From: an uncultured Vibrio sp.
GTDB lineage: Bacteria; Pseudomonadota; Gammaproteobacteria; Enterobacterales; Vibrionaceae
NCBI RefSeq assembly: GCF_963675395.1
Contig: NZ_OY776223.1
Span: forward strand, 186,001 to 250,000
DNA length: 64,000 nucleotides
Direction of reading: 5' to 3'
Shown: positions 34,962 through 44,932 of the stretch, piece by piece
How the letters are laid out: each line of letters starts with the position of its first letter
Position numbering within the stretch: position 1 is the stretch's first letter
Program-made: the position numbers and the translations under genes
The notes under the pieces: generated by a model
Seen by the model: the letters and a program-made list of their open reading frames with translations, nothing else
Told to the model about the DNA's origin: nothing
Databases searched by the model: none

Positions 34962-35492
34962 ATGAACCATAACCGTATCGTCTGCTTCGATTTAGAAATG
35001 TGTTGCTGGAACGAGAATGGCGTTGGCCGCACTGGTGAGATCATCGAAGTCGGGTTGGCTGAAATAGATTTGTCCAAAGGTGAGATCGTTAAACGTGCTC
35101 AGTACTACGTGAAACCTCAGCACGATGAAGTCTCGTTGTTCTGCGCAGAGCTGACGGGGATTACACCACGTAAAATCGACAAGCAGGGTCGACCACTTGA
35201 AGAAGTGTTGAAGTCTATGGTTAAAAACTTCGGCGGGCGCAATAAAATTTACGCCTCTTGGGGCCGAGATGACACGATTTTGCTGGAAGAATGTAAGCAA
35301 AAAGGGATTGATGCGCCCTTTAGTGAGTTTATTAACCTGGCGACGCTTTATCGTATTCAAAACCGCCTTAAAGATAAGCGTATTGGCCACAGAGCCGCGC
35401 AAGAAGCGAAAGGGATTGACTGGGAAGGCCGTCAACACTCTGGTTATGTTGATGCCTATAATTTAGCCAAACTTGCGCTGACCATGTTGTAA
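34962..35492 (+). CDS. DEDDh 3'-5' exonuclease family protein
   Basis: Nuclease-fold protein of 176 residues that should degrade single-stranded RNA or DNA from the 3' end. The four acidic residues and His are visible: FDLEM (DE), Asp in SWGRDD and HSGYVDA (H and D). The spacing fits the KapD/ERI-1-like exonuclease branch rather than DnaQ. It stands alone, with a terminator after it. Confidence 0.85.
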   Translation: MNHNRIVCFDLEMCCWNENGVGRTGEIIEVGLAEIDLSKGEIVKRAQYYVKPQHDEVSLFCAELTGITPRKIDKQGRPLEEVLKSMVKNFGGRNKIYASWGRDDTILLEECKQKGIDAPFSEFINLATLYRIQNRLKDKRIGHRAAQEAKGIDWEGRQHSGYVDAYNLAKLALTML

Positions 35493-35625
35493 GAGTCAAT
35501 CTGAGCCCTGTAATAATTGTTTAATCCAACCGTTGTTTCTCTGTCATGTAATGACATTAGATTAGGTTCTGTCAAACATATTCATATCTTAACTCGTATT
35601 AATAACAACACGTTGGCTTCAACTT

Positions 35626-35656
35626 AAAAACGCGCTTTGATAGCGCGTTTTTTATT
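35626..35656. terminator. Bidirectional terminator
   Basis: AAAAACGCGCT and AGCGCGTTTTT form an 11-bp stem with a 5-base loop and a T-run on both strands. It separates the convergent exonuclease and TerB-like genes. Confidence 0.85.
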
Positions 35657-35683
35657 GGACGTTTAAAAACTTTCGTCACGTGA

Positions 35684-36124
35684 TTATTGAGATTGAAGCT
35701 TTGCCCTGATGAAATCTCGGTGGTCGACATACAGCAGCTCTGCAGTTTTCCGAATCACAGCATCTTCCAATGGATCTATCTCACCATCAGCGTAAGCCAC
35801 CTCCCACATACTCTTTATCAAGTCGTAACGCGTTTCCTGCGTTAACTCCCGTAACTGGGAAGTGAAATCGTACAAAGAGGTGGCATCCTTTGTTTTTTGT
35901 GCGGCTTGTTCCAGCAAATATGTGGCCTCTTCCGAACTCAATTCAAGTAACTTCATGAGAAGAGAGTGTTTCGTCTCTTGCTCTTTTTCATCCACTTGTC
36001 GGTCGGCGCCAGAGACTTCACAGAGCAAGCAGGCAATCGCCATGTTGGGAGATAGGATATTCGCCTGCGCCAGGTCTGAGCCATCGAGGAGCTGTTTAAA
36101 CAGAGATGTAAGAGAATTGAACAT
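35684..36124 (-). CDS. TerB-family (tellurite-resistance-like) protein
   Basis: Helical protein of 146 residues of the TerB/DjlA-like family (IACLLCEVSGADRQVDEKEQE, then MWEVAYADGEIDPLEDAVIRKTAELL), where acidic residues of the D-x-x-x-D/E clusters may bind a metal ion. The repeated ADG/ADR motif is typical. The function in vibrios is unknown and tellurite resistance is not implied. ATG 36124 is chosen over the in-frame GTG at 36136; both lack a strong ribosome site. Confidence 0.78.
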   Translation of the reverse strand: MFNSLTSLFKQLLDGSDLAQANILSPNMAIACLLCEVSGADRQVDEKEQETKHSLLMKLLELSSEEATYLLEQAAQKTKDATSLYDFTSQLRELTQETRYDLIKSMWEVAYADGEIDPLEDAVIRKTAELLYVDHRDFIRAKLQSQ

Positions 36125-36286
36125 ATTGAACACCAAGCTGATAACTGTCTTTTAAACATGGTTATGTGTGTATTAAATCTCAAGGGGTAGTACCTGAAAT
36201 TACGAATTCTTTACATTAACTTTTTTGTGATACGAGCTTGTGGACCCTAGTGATCAATTTAACTACAGGGTTTGTTTGGCGACGCA

Positions 36287-38227
36287 TTATGTATCGATTT
36301 TTGTCGGTGGGAAATGAATTTCTTCATTATTCCCTGTTAATATACTGATTTTGCGAGGTTTACCTTCGTCATCGAGGTGTAACTCTCCAATCGCGCTATG
36401 ATTAACCAGACGATAAAAGTTGTGATTACTTGGCGCTCGTTTGTAAATTTTGAGTCGCTTACGTTTAGTGAACCAGTTTAATGGAGAACGCGGGCTGTAT
36501 AGCATTCTGTCCAGTGCGTCACATATCGTTAGCAGCCTCGTAGGAAATTGATTCTTAATGCCGCTACAGGTGATTTGATAGATATTCGGACTACTTTTTC
36601 GATAGCGTAATTTGATGTCATAGGCAAAAGAGTAGTGGACATCACCGGATAAAATTACAAAGTTAGTCGGTGTCTTGGTGTGAGTGAAAATACTGACGAG
36701 TGTATTCGCGCTGCTTGGGTGTGCCATCCAGTTTTCTGCATCAACCAGTAATGGCTTACCAAACATGGTAAACACACGTTGTAGCGACTCAATAAACTTC
36801 ACGCCGAACATCGGCGCCGCAGAAACAATGATCACTTTATCCTCATGGACTAACTCTTGATGAAACTCGATCAAGGCTTCCCAGTCCATCAAGCCAGACG
36901 GCTTATTCATTTTAGATTCCGAACGCCAGCGACGAGTTCGGGTATCCAGAACCACGACCTTGGGGGTGGTGGGAATGGTGTAGTGCCAGTTTTCGAAGCG
37001 ATACAGATATTGAATCAGGCTATTTTGAGCGTCAGTGGATCCTTGTTCAAGAAAGTCTTTTATGCGAGTCATAAAGGCGTTATCGAACTTTTCCGGTGCG
37101 TTTCCCCAGCCCTGACAAAACCAATAAGCAATCAGACTATTACCGATGATGCGTTTCGCAAAGGGGTTACGATATGCAGCCTGTTCCCAGCCAATGGTTA
37201 AGTTCCAGTCGTCGGTGACATCATGATCATCAAAAATCATATAAGTCGGAATATGAGCAAGAAGACGCTGAACACGATCCAAACCGCTTACAAACTTATC
37301 TATTTCAGTCTTTTCTTCACGCCACTTTTGTTGCCAATTGGGCGTAAGGGTATGTCCACCGACATTGAATTGATTCTCCAGTAAACGGTCTCGGTTTATC
37401 AATTCCCATAGCGCAGGCGACCAAACCAGTAAATACATGGCAAAGCACTCTGCAAAGCTGATCAGGTGATTTTCACACTCTTTGGAACTAAAAATAGGGG
37501 TACTACGCTGAGGGAAAAGCTGGCTTAGCAGACTATTGTCATCGACGTAATGTGGCAGCAGTTTGTCGCGGCCATAAAAACAGGCTGCGTGCTGATATAG
37601 TGCTTTGGTGTCTGAAATGGGTGCTTGATCAAACAGCTCATCTGGCAAGCCCAGTAACGCGATCACTTGCTCAATCGCATCTAACGTTGGCCCTGCGACA
37701 TGGTCAACATAAACTTGATCTCCACTCATAAGAAGCATGTCTGGGCGCGACTCTACATTTTGGCATGCGACTTTTGCATCCACCGTGACCAAGGCATCTT
37801 CACTAAAATGCTGTGGGTTGCGACAAGAACCGTGAAGGACATAATCAGCTTTTTCACTGATTAAAAATTCTACCCCTTTTTGAATGTTCTCATCCCGCTC
37901 ATAACCCAAGTGAGGCAACAGCTCTGTCAGCAGGCCATCCTGCGTGTGGAGTTGGTATCGAAGTGGTTGATGAGTAGGAAAGTCGGCTTTTAATGTCAGT
38001 AGACAGACCCAAGCTCGTTGACCAACCTGAAGTTGAGTGAGTTTCTCAAAATCCTCAGAGTGATACGAAATCTCAGAATTTGCATCGGTTACTTCGATGA
38101 ACCCTTCTAAAGGCTGGGTGGTGACCAACCAGATATTAATTTCTGACGCGGTCACTTTGCGCAGAATAGGGCCCGCAATAATAAGAGGAAGGTGAGGATG
38201 TTGGGTAGTCTCTAATGATGCAGCCAA
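36287..38227 (-). CDS. PhoD-like alkaline phosphatase/phosphodiesterase
   Basis: Metallophosphatase-fold protein of 646 residues in the PhoD-like family. Metal-site motifs are LMSGDQVYVDH, the acidic FDDHDVTDDW and ILSGDVHYS. There is no Tat or Sec signal peptide at the start (MAASLETTQH), unlike secreted PhoD, so the enzyme looks cytoplasmic. The start is TTG at 38227, with AGGAA five bases upstream. The preceding 114-residue gene ends 9 bases ahead, so they form a small operon. Substrate not deducible. Confidence 0.8.
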   Translation of the reverse strand: MAASLETTQHPHLPLIIAGPILRKVTASEINIWLVTTQPLEGFIEVTDANSEISYHSEDFEKLTQLQVGQRAWVCLLTLKADFPTHQPLRYQLHTQDGLLTELLPHLGYERDENIQKGVEFLISEKADYVLHGSCRNPQHFSEDALVTVDAKVACQNVESRPDMLLMSGDQVYVDHVAGPTLDAIEQVIALLGLPDELFDQAPISDTKALYQHAACFYGRDKLLPHYVDDNSLLSQLFPQRSTPIFSSKECENHLISFAECFAMYLLVWSPALWELINRDRLLENQFNVGGHTLTPNWQQKWREEKTEIDKFVSGLDRVQRLLAHIPTYMIFDDHDVTDDWNLTIGWEQAAYRNPFAKRIIGNSLIAYWFCQGWGNAPEKFDNAFMTRIKDFLEQGSTDAQNSLIQYLYRFENWHYTIPTTPKVVVLDTRTRRWRSESKMNKPSGLMDWEALIEFHQELVHEDKVIIVSAAPMFGVKFIESLQRVFTMFGKPLLVDAENWMAHPSSANTLVSIFTHTKTPTNFVILSGDVHYSFAYDIKLRYRKSSPNIYQITCSGIKNQFPTRLLTICDALDRMLYSPRSPLNWFTKRKRLKIYKRAPSNHNFYRLVNHSAIGELHLDDEGKPRKISILTGNNEEIHFPPTKIDT

Positions 38228-38236
38228 ACTGGTTCC

Positions 38237-38581
38237 TTATGTGTCTGGTTCTTCTAATAGTTCTACTACTTGAGCGCTGCTCAACTCGTGGCCTGCGAGA
38301 AATAAACCCAGCATCGCTTCAACCTTTGAAGCGTTATCGCTGTTTTCGTCCAGAACCTGTTTTAGGCGAATACGAATTAGGTCAATCTCGTGGTCTACGA
38401 AACCGCGTCCTTCTTCTCCCTGACACGCTTCTGGCGCGTTGTCGAAGCTCAAAAATAACAGATTGCCGTCGAGTTGTGTCTCTACCAATCTTTCCGGTAG
38501 CCACGCTTCTCCCATCACAATATCTGGGTCTGTGTTGGTCGGCAAACTATTGAGGGTGGAAATGAGTTCTGATGCTTTCAC
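38237..38581 (-). CDS. Hypothetical acidic protein, 114 residues
   Basis: Unrecognised acidic protein (KASELISTLNSLPTNTDPDIV, LSFDNAPEACQGEEG, LKQVLDENSDNASK), with no signal peptide or membrane segment. The start is GTG with AAGAAAAA in front, so initiation is modest. It is transcribed with the PhoD-like gene. A partner or regulator role for that enzyme is possible but not shown. Confidence 0.65.
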   Translation of the reverse strand: MKASELISTLNSLPTNTDPDIVMGEAWLPERLVETQLDGNLLFLSFDNAPEACQGEEGRGFVDHEIDLIRIRLKQVLDENSDNASKVEAMLGLFLAGHELSSAQVVELLEEPDT

Positions 38582-38750
38582 TTTTTCTTCGTTATCGTTA
38601 ATTTCTAGCTAGGCTAAAAAGCTATTTTTTAGTGACGAGATGCCAGTATACCGCACTGCCGACATCGCTGTATGTTACTTAATCTTATTTCCGTTTCAAA
38701 TCAAGATCAAAAGGTCGGATTTGTCTGGTGGGAAATTATCATCCATCCTC

Positions 38751-39137
38751 ATGGAGATGAAAAATAAAACATTATTATCCCAGCTAAATTTTGTTTATCG
38801 CGCAAAGGTGAAAGCCGTTTGTAATGCGTCTGATGAATATGATGGTATCAGCACGATGAGCATCGATTCGTCATTCAATATTCAAATAGAGGGATCTAAC
38901 TGTACTAATGACGAGTTCGCCAAACGTTTCTTTGTGGTTCACGGAGAAGGACATTTGGAGGGCGACGGATGGTTAGTGCTATACGCTAACTCACTAGAAG
39001 TCAGCGTAGGAGAGGAAATAGAGATACCCAGTGACGTCGCGTTCAATGCAATGATAGATAGCATGATACGGGAAGCTGAAGAGGTATTAGATCAACTCTG
39101 TGACAACGCACTAAAAAACATCGATAGAAAGTATTGA
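38751..39137 (+). CDS. Hypothetical protein, about 128 residues
   Basis: Unrecognised protein with no signal or membrane segment in the form chosen here. The frame is open from 38640, but the upstream part is poorly coding. The ATG at 38751 is chosen, with 38757 as an alternative; neither has a well-spaced ribosome site. The product is acidic (MTRNDEFAKRFF-like stretch, IREAEEVLDQLCDN). It converges with azoR across a terminator. Confidence 0.5.
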   Translation: MEMKNKTLLSQLNFVYRAKVKAVCNASDEYDGISTMSIDSSFNIQIEGSNCTNDEFAKRFFVVHGEGHLEGDGWLVLYANSLEVSVGEEIEIPSDVAFNAMIDSMIREAEEVLDQLCDNALKNIDRKY

Positions 39138-39248
39138 GAAAGCGCCAAATGATAATAAGACAGAAGCGCTTTACCCGACTCTCGCATATTCCAATTATTC
39201 GAAACGTTTAGATTACTTTTGATTAATAATGCTTGAATTAGTAATGAT

Positions 39249-39278
39249 AAAGGGATGACTGTTTTGGTCATCCCTTTT
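39249..39278. terminator. Terminator between orphan gene and azoR
   Basis: AAAGGGATGAC and GTCATCCCTTT form an 11-bp stem (39249-39259, 39267-39277) with a 7-base loop and T-run. It serves the convergent genes on both sides. Confidence 0.85.
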
Positions 39279-39302
39279 GTATCTATTCTGATTTAATCAA
39301 GC

Positions 39303-39887
39303 TTACGCTAGCGTTGCTAGTTGGCTCTGAGCTTCGGTGATGCCTTTTGTTGCCGCATCTTCACCCATGTTTAGAGCTTCAGCGTAAACAAATTCCACAT
39401 CAGCAATACCAACAAAGCCCAATACGGTACGTAGGTAAGGTGTGATGTTGTCTGTCGGTGTGTCTTTATGGATACCGCCACGCGTTGTTACCACAATTGC
39501 TTTTTTATTTTCAAACAGACCTTGAACGCCATTTTCAGTGTACTTAAATGTCACACCTGCACGAGCAATCAAGTCAATCCAGTTTTTAAGCTGAGTTGGA
39601 ATAGTAAAGTTATACATTGGCGCTGCAATCACTAGAGTATCCGCTGCTTTCACTTCTTCGATAAGTGCGTCTGACAAGTTAACAACTTGCTGTTGCTCTT
39701 GAGAAAGGTCACCTGCCGAGCGCAGTGCTGTCGCTACCGTCAGATCGAGCACTGGCAGTGGGTTCGCAGCTAGATCACGAACAGTAAGTTTGTCTTGATC
39801 TACATTCTTGATGAATTCTTCAACCAATTTATTTGATTGTGAGTGGTCGCCAAGGATGCTTGATTTTAGAGCTAGTACGCGAGACAT
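39303..39887 (-). CDS. azoR: FMN-dependent NADH-azoreductase
   Basis: Flavodoxin-fold reductase of 194 residues, AzoR family, which reduces quinones and azo compounds with NADH as a dimer. Visible are [18 protein letters not shown], the FMN-binding [16 protein letters not shown] and [14 protein letters not shown] stands 8 bases before the ATG. It is a single gene, diverging from hrpA. Confidence 0.92.
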   Translation of the reverse strand: MSRVLALKSSILGDHSQSNKLVEEFIKNVDQDKLTVRDLAANPLPVLDLTVATALRSAGDLSQEQQQVVNLSDALIEEVKAADTLVIAAPMYNFTIPTQLKNWIDLIARAGVTFKYTENGVQGLFENKKAIVVTTRGGIHKDTPTDNITPYLRTVLGFVGIADVEFVYAEALNMGEDAATKGITEAQSQLATLA

Positions 39888-40073
39888 AATGGTTATTCCT
39901 TAAATAAGTGCTTTCGACTATGCAGCGCATTATAAGCGACGGATTGACATTCTAAAGCCGACGTGTTCGCTTAAGTTGTTCGAAAAACTTGAATAACCTT
40001 TCTGTTGTCTTGTTTTGGCCCTGTTGTGATACAATCCGCGCAGTTTTATGTAATGAAAAGAATAGGAAACGCT

Positions 40074-43000
40074 TTGACTTCGTCACAGCCTACAAAAAAG
40101 ACCGCCGCTGAAGCGCAATCTGCATCAGAAAAGGGCGCAAAGAAAGTTCAAGCGCCTCATGCTCAAGTGAACAATGCCGCTTCTCTACGCAAAGCGCTTA
40201 ATCAGTGCATGATGCGTGACCGTTTTCGTTTAAGTAAACGTATTTCTGGCGCAAGTAAAATTAAGAAAGACGCGTCGCGTAATGCCGTGTTTGATGAAAT
40301 CGCGTTAGACATCGCAAAATCAATGATGGAAGTCGAGCAACGCGGTAGTTACCAGCCAAAAATCGAATATCCAGCCATCCTTCCGGTTAGTCAGAAAAAA
40401 GACGATATCGCAAAGGCGATCGAAGAAAACCAAGTGATTATAATCGCGGGTGAAACGGGCTCAGGTAAAACCACCCAGATACCAAAAATTTGTGCAGAGC
40501 TTGGCCGTGGCAAATTTGGCCTGATTGGTCATACCCAGCCTCGTCGTCTTGCTGCACGTTCCGTCGCAAACCGCATCGCGGAAGAAATGGAAACCAAGCT
40601 CGGTGAATTTGTTGGTTATAAAGTTCGATTTAACGATCAAATCTCAGAGAACACGCAGATTAAATTGATGACGGACGGTATTTTGCTGGCTGAGATTCAG
40701 CATGACCGTTTCTTGAATCAATACGACACCATCATTATCGATGAAGCGCACGAGCGTAGCCTGAACATCGATTTTATTTTGGGCTATCTGAAAGAACTTC
40801 TGCCACGCCGTCCTGATTTAAAAGTCATCATTACCTCGGCAACCATCGATCCGGAACGTTTTTCAAAACACTTCAACGATGCTCCAATTATTGAGGTTTC
40901 TGGTCGCACATACCCAGTAGAAACCCGTTACCGTCCGTTAAGTGGCGATGAAGATAACGATCGTGATCAATTAGAAGGTATCTTCGAAGCGGTCGATGAA
41001 CTGTGTGATGAAGGCTTGGGCGATATTCTGATCTTCATGAACGGTGAACGTGAAATCCGTGATACTGCGGATGCGCTGTCTAAGCGTAATTTGAAGAGTA
41101 CTGAAATCGTACCGCTTTATGCGCGTTTGTCAGCTGGTGAGCAGAACAAGATATTTCAACCACATACAGGTCGCCGAATCGTACTGGCAACCAACGTCGC
41201 AGAAACGTCATTAACTGTACCGGGTATCAAGTATGTGATTGATCCGGGTACGGCACGTATCAGTCGATACAGCTACCGCACTAAGGTACAGCGTCTTCCA
41301 ATTGAGCCAGTTTCTCAGGCAAGTGCGAACCAGCGTAAAGGTCGCTGTGGTCGTGTGGAAGAGGGGATTTGTATTCGCCTCTACTCAGAAGAAGATTTTG
41401 AATCACGTCCAGAGTTTACCGATCCAGAGATTCTGCGTACGAACCTCGCGTCGGTAATCCTGCAGATGACGGCCCTTGGCTTGGGCGATATTCAGGCATT
41501 CCCATTTGTGGAAGCACCAGACAAACGCAACATTCAAGATGGCGTGCGCCTGTTAGAAGAGTTGGGGGCGATCAATGCAGAGGTGAAAGATCCGAAGAAA
41601 CGCCTGACACCAACCGGACGCCAACTGGCGCGCCTACCAATCGACCCACGCCTTGCACGTATGGTGTTGGAAGCGCCAAAGTACGGGGCGCTAAAAGAAG
41701 TAATGGTCATTGCTGCTGCTTTGTCTATCCAAGACCCGAGAGAGCGTCCGTCGGACAAACAGCAATCTTCCGATGATAAGCACCGTCGCTTTTTCCATGA
41801 AGAGTCAGACTTCCTGACGTTTGTAAACGTGTGGGATTACCTACAGAAGCAACAAAAAGCGCTGACGGGTAACCAATTCCGTAAGCAGTGTAAGCAAGAT
41901 TACCTCAACTACTTGCGTGTTCGCGAATGGCAAGACGTTTATTTCCAAATTCACCAATCCATGCGTGAAATGGAATTTAAGCTCAATGACGAGCCGGCTT
42001 CATATCATGGTGTGCACAGCGCAATTCTGGTTGGCTTGTTATCTCACATTGGTATGAAAGATCAGGAGAAGAATGAGTATCAAGGTGCGCGTAATGCCCG
42101 TTTCCATATCTTCCCGGCTTCTGGCTTATTTAAGAAGCAGCCTAAATGGATCATGTCAGCGGAATTGGTCGAAACCTCAAAACTTTGGGGTCGTATCATT
42201 GCGAAAATTCAGCCTGAATGGATTGAGCCATTAGCCAAGCACTTGATCAAACGCAGCTACAGCGAACCTCATTGGTCGAAGAAACGGGCTGCTGTTATGG
42301 CCTACGAAAAAGTCATGCTTTACGGAGTGCCAATCGTCCCTAAACGTCTGGTGAATTATGGCACCATTGATGGAACGGTCAGTCGTGAAATCTTCATTCG
42401 CAGTGCCTTAGTTGAAGGTGAGTGGGAAACCAAGCACGCGTTCTTTAAGCAAAACCGTAAACTCTTGCAGGAAGTCGAAGAGCTAGAACATAAATCTCGT
42501 CGCCGCGACATTTTAGTTGACGACGATGAGCTATTTGATTTCTACGACCAACGTGTCGGTACCGAAGTGGTGTCTGGTAAACACTTTGATTCCTGGTGGA
42601 AAAAAGCGTCAACAGAAAACACTGAACTGCTCAACTTTGAAAAGGAAATGCTATTCAAGGGCGATGCGAGTCATGTTACCGACTTAGATTACCCGAACTT
42701 CTGGCACCAAAATGGTTTAAAACTCAAGCTTAGCTACCAGTTTGAGCCGGGTGATGATAGTGACGGTGTAACGGTTCATCTGCCGCTACCCATTCTTAAT
42801 CAGGTGGAACAAGCTGGTTTTGACTGGCAGATCCCAGGTTTACGCCATGAACTGATTGTCAGCCTGATTAAGTCGCTGCCGAAAACCATCCGTAAAAACT
42901 TTGTGCCTGCACCGAACTATGCAGATGCCTTCTTGGCTCGTGTTACGCCAATGGAAGCGCCGCTTCTTGACTCGCTTGAGAAAGAGTTACGCCGTATGAC

Positions 43001-44045
43001 CGGTGTAGAAGTACTGCGCGAAGACTGGAACATGGACCAGGTACAGGAGCATTTAAAAGTCACGTTCCGTGCAGTTGATCACCGAAATCGCAAGTTGAAG
43101 GAAAACAAAGACCTTCATGAACTGAAAGAAAGCCTGAAAGAAAAAGTCCAGGAAACACTTTCAAAAGTCGCTGACGATGACATCGAGCAACAAGGTTTGC
43201 ACACATGGAGCTTTGGTGAGTTGCCAAAAGTGTACCAACAAAAACGTGGCGGTTATGAGGTTAAAGCATACCCAGCTCTAGTTGATACCAAAGACAGTGT
43301 TGAAATCAAACTGTATGAAACAGAATACGAGCAAATATCGGCGATGCGTGCTGGTCAGCGTCGATTAATCTTGTTAAATGTCCCGTCGCCTATTAAATAC
43401 TTGCACGCTAACTTGCCGAACAAATCGAAGCTAGGTTTGTACTTTAACCCGTACGGCAAAGTACTGGACCTGATTGATGACTGTATTGCTTGTGGTGTCG
43501 ATAAGCTTATCGAAGAGCAGGGTGGTTTGGTTTGGGAACCAGAGCAGTTTGAAGCGTTGAAAGAACACGTTCGTGCTGAACTTGGTGATACCGTAGTAGA
43601 AATCGCTAAACAAGTAGAAACCATCTTGACCACTGCCTTTAATATCAATAAGAAGTTGAAAGGTAAGATCGACTTTACGATGGCATTTGCCCTGTCAGAC
43701 ATCAAAGCTCAAATCGAGGGCTTGATATTCAAAGGCTTTGCAACTGAATGTGGCTGGAAGCGCCTACCGGATATTCTTCGTTATATGCGAGCAATTGAAC
43801 GCCGCATGGAGAAGTTGCCGATTGATCCGAATAAAGATCGCCTGCACATGTTAAAAATCGAGTCAGTAACAAATGATTACAAGGAGTTACTGAATAAGAT
43901 TCCAAAAGGCATGGCTATTCCAGAAAACGTAAAAGAAGTGCGTTGGATGCTAGAAGAGCTGCGAGTGAGTTACTTTGCTCAACAGTTAGGCACACCGTAT
44001 CCGGTTTCTGATAAACGAGTCAAAAACGCAATTGATGCGTGTTAG
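40074..44045 (+). CDS. hrpA: ATP-dependent RNA helicase HrpA
   Basis: DEAH-box helicase of about 1,323 residues acting on RNA and stalled ribosomes. Motifs are in order: GETGSGKTTQIPK (I), TQPRRLAA (Ia), DEAH (II), TSATIDPERFS (III), TNVAETSLTVPGI (V) and QRKGRCGRV (VI). The C-terminal OB-fold and large DUF3418-type region (SYQFEPGDDSDGVTVHLPLP) match the full-length bacterial HrpA. The start is likely TTG at 40074, with GGAAACGC in front; an in-frame ATG at 40053 lacks a ribosome site. Monocistronic. Confidence 0.93.
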   Translation: MTSSQPTKKTAAEAQSASEKGAKKVQAPHAQVNNAASLRKALNQCMMRDRFRLSKRISGASKIKKDASRNAVFDEIALDIAKSMMEVEQRGSYQPKIEYPAILPVSQKKDDIAKAIEENQVIIIAGETGSGKTTQIPKICAELGRGKFGLIGHTQPRRLAARSVANRIAEEMETKLGEFVGYKVRFNDQISENTQIKLMTDGILLAEIQHDRFLNQYDTIIIDEAHERSLNIDFILGYLKELLPRRPDLKVIITSATIDPERFSKHFNDAPIIEVSGRTYPVETRYRPLSGDEDNDRDQLEGIFEAVDELCDEGLGDILIFMNGEREIRDTADALSKRNLKSTEIVPLYARLSAGEQNKIFQPHTGRRIVLATNVAETSLTVPGIKYVIDPGTARISRYSYRTKVQRLPIEPVSQASANQRKGRCGRVEEGICIRLYSEEDFESRPEFTDPEILRTNLASVILQMTALGLGDIQAFPFVEAPDKRNIQDGVRLLEELGAINAEVKDPKKRLTPTGRQLARLPIDPRLARMVLEAPKYGALKEVMVIAAALSIQDPRERPSDKQQSSDDKHRRFFHEESDFLTFVNVWDYLQKQQKALTGNQFRKQCKQDYLNYLRVREWQDVYFQIHQSMREMEFKLNDEPASYHGVHSAILVGLLSHIGMKDQEKNEYQGARNARFHIFPASGLFKKQPKWIMSAELVETSKLWGRIIAKIQPEWIEPLAKHLIKRSYSEPHWSKKRAAVMAYEKVMLYGVPIVPKRLVNYGTIDGTVSREIFIRSALVEGEWETKHAFFKQNRKLLQEVEELEHKSRRRDILVDDDELFDFYDQRVGTEVVSGKHFDSWWKKASTENTELLNFEKEMLFKGDASHVTDLDYPNFWHQNGLKLKLSYQFEPGDDSDGVTVHLPLPILNQVEQAGFDWQIPGLRHELIVSLIKSLPKTIRKNFVPAPNYADAFLARVTPMEAPLLDSLEKELRRMTGVEVLREDWNMDQVQEHLKVTFRAVDHRNRKLKENKDLHELKESLKEKVQETLSKVADDDIEQQGLHTWSFGELPKVYQQKRGGYEVKAYPALVDTKDSVEIKLYETEYEQISAMRAGQRRLILLNVPSPIKYLHANLPNKSKLGLYFNPYGKVLDLIDDCIACGVDKLIEEQGGLVWEPEQFEALKEHVRAELGDTVVEIAKQVETILTTAFNINKKLKGKIDFTMAFALSDIKAQIEGLIFKGFATECGWKRLPDILRYMRAIERRMEKLPIDPNKDRLHMLKIESVTNDYKELLNKIPKGMAIPENVKEVRWMLEELRVSYFAQQLGTPYPVSDKRVKNAIDAC

Positions 44046-44224
44046 TCGTACCGTGCAATCGCGGTTTATATCAACGCGCGTGCGGTTACTGGTACGGTAA
44101 TTGCTTTTGTCTTGTCAAAGTATTGTTTTTAGTTCTAGGGAGGCAAACTATTGCCGCCCTTATATTCGCAGTGCCTGCGTCTTATCGAGAAGATGTGGGA
44201 TGAAAAAGAGTAAAAAGGTAAATG

Positions 44225-44704
44225 ATGAAAAAAACTCTATTAGCAGTGGCACTACTTGGCGCATCTTCTGCGGCAATGGCAGATTCTTGGATCTACGGTG
44301 GCGCATCAGTAGGTCAGTCTGATTACAAAGGCGAGACTGATACATCATACTCAGTACACGTAGGTACTGGTATTCTTCCAATTATCGGTGTTGAAGCTGG
44401 TGTAACTCAACACGGTGAATTTAACGTTGATGGTCACGATACAAAACTTACCTCTTACTACGCAGCGCTCAAGCCAAGCATTGATTTTGGTCCTCTGCAC
44501 ATTTACGCAAAAGGCGGCATCCACCAGTGGGATAAAGAAGTGAAAGGCGGCAGCGATGATGACGACTTGGATCTAATGTACGGTGTTGGTGCTGAATACT
44601 TCATCTTTGGTCCACTTTCTGTGGGTGCAAGCTACATGAACTACACAGCAGATAAAGACGATATCGGCACGTTCTCAGTGAATGCTTCATTGCATTTCCT
44701 ATAA
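44225..44704 (+). CDS. Outer-membrane beta-barrel protein (first of a tandem pair)
   Basis: Exported small barrel of 159 residues. A signal peptide (MKKTLLAVALLGASSAAMA) is followed by alternating strands (DSWIYGGASVGQSD, YSVHVGTGILPIIGVEAG) and a C-terminal Phe-Leu typical of outer-membrane barrels. Not assigned to a specific porin. A twin gene lies 230 bases downstream. AAGG precedes the second ATG at 44225, which is preferred to the one at 44222. Closed by a terminator. Confidence 0.82.
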   Translation: MKKTLLAVALLGASSAAMADSWIYGGASVGQSDYKGETDTSYSVHVGTGILPIIGVEAGVTQHGEFNVDGHDTKLTSYYAALKPSIDFGPLHIYAKGGIHQWDKEVKGGSDDDDLDLMYGVGAEYFIFGPLSVGASYMNYTADKDDIGTFSVNASLHFL

Positions 44705-44725
44705 TTTTCGAACCTCTCGATGATT

Positions 44726-44756
44726 AAAAAAACACCGGCTAATGCCGGTGTTTTTG
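44726..44756 (+). terminator. Terminator between the tandem barrel genes
   Basis: AACACCGGC and GCCGGTGTT with a 4-base loop (TAAT) followed by TTTTG form a strong Rho-independent terminator. It separates the two paralogues transcriptionally. Confidence 0.85.
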
Positions 44757-44932
44757 TTTCTATTCTCTGATTCAAGAGGGCTCTCAGTCTGAATTGATGT
44801 CACACTACAACGAATTGAATATCAATTATTCATTTTTGATCTTAATTTCCTCACACTTTCCAATATATAGTGATCACTCTGCTACGAGCTAGGAGCGTGA
44901 TATCACGCAAAATTACAAAGGATGGTATAACT

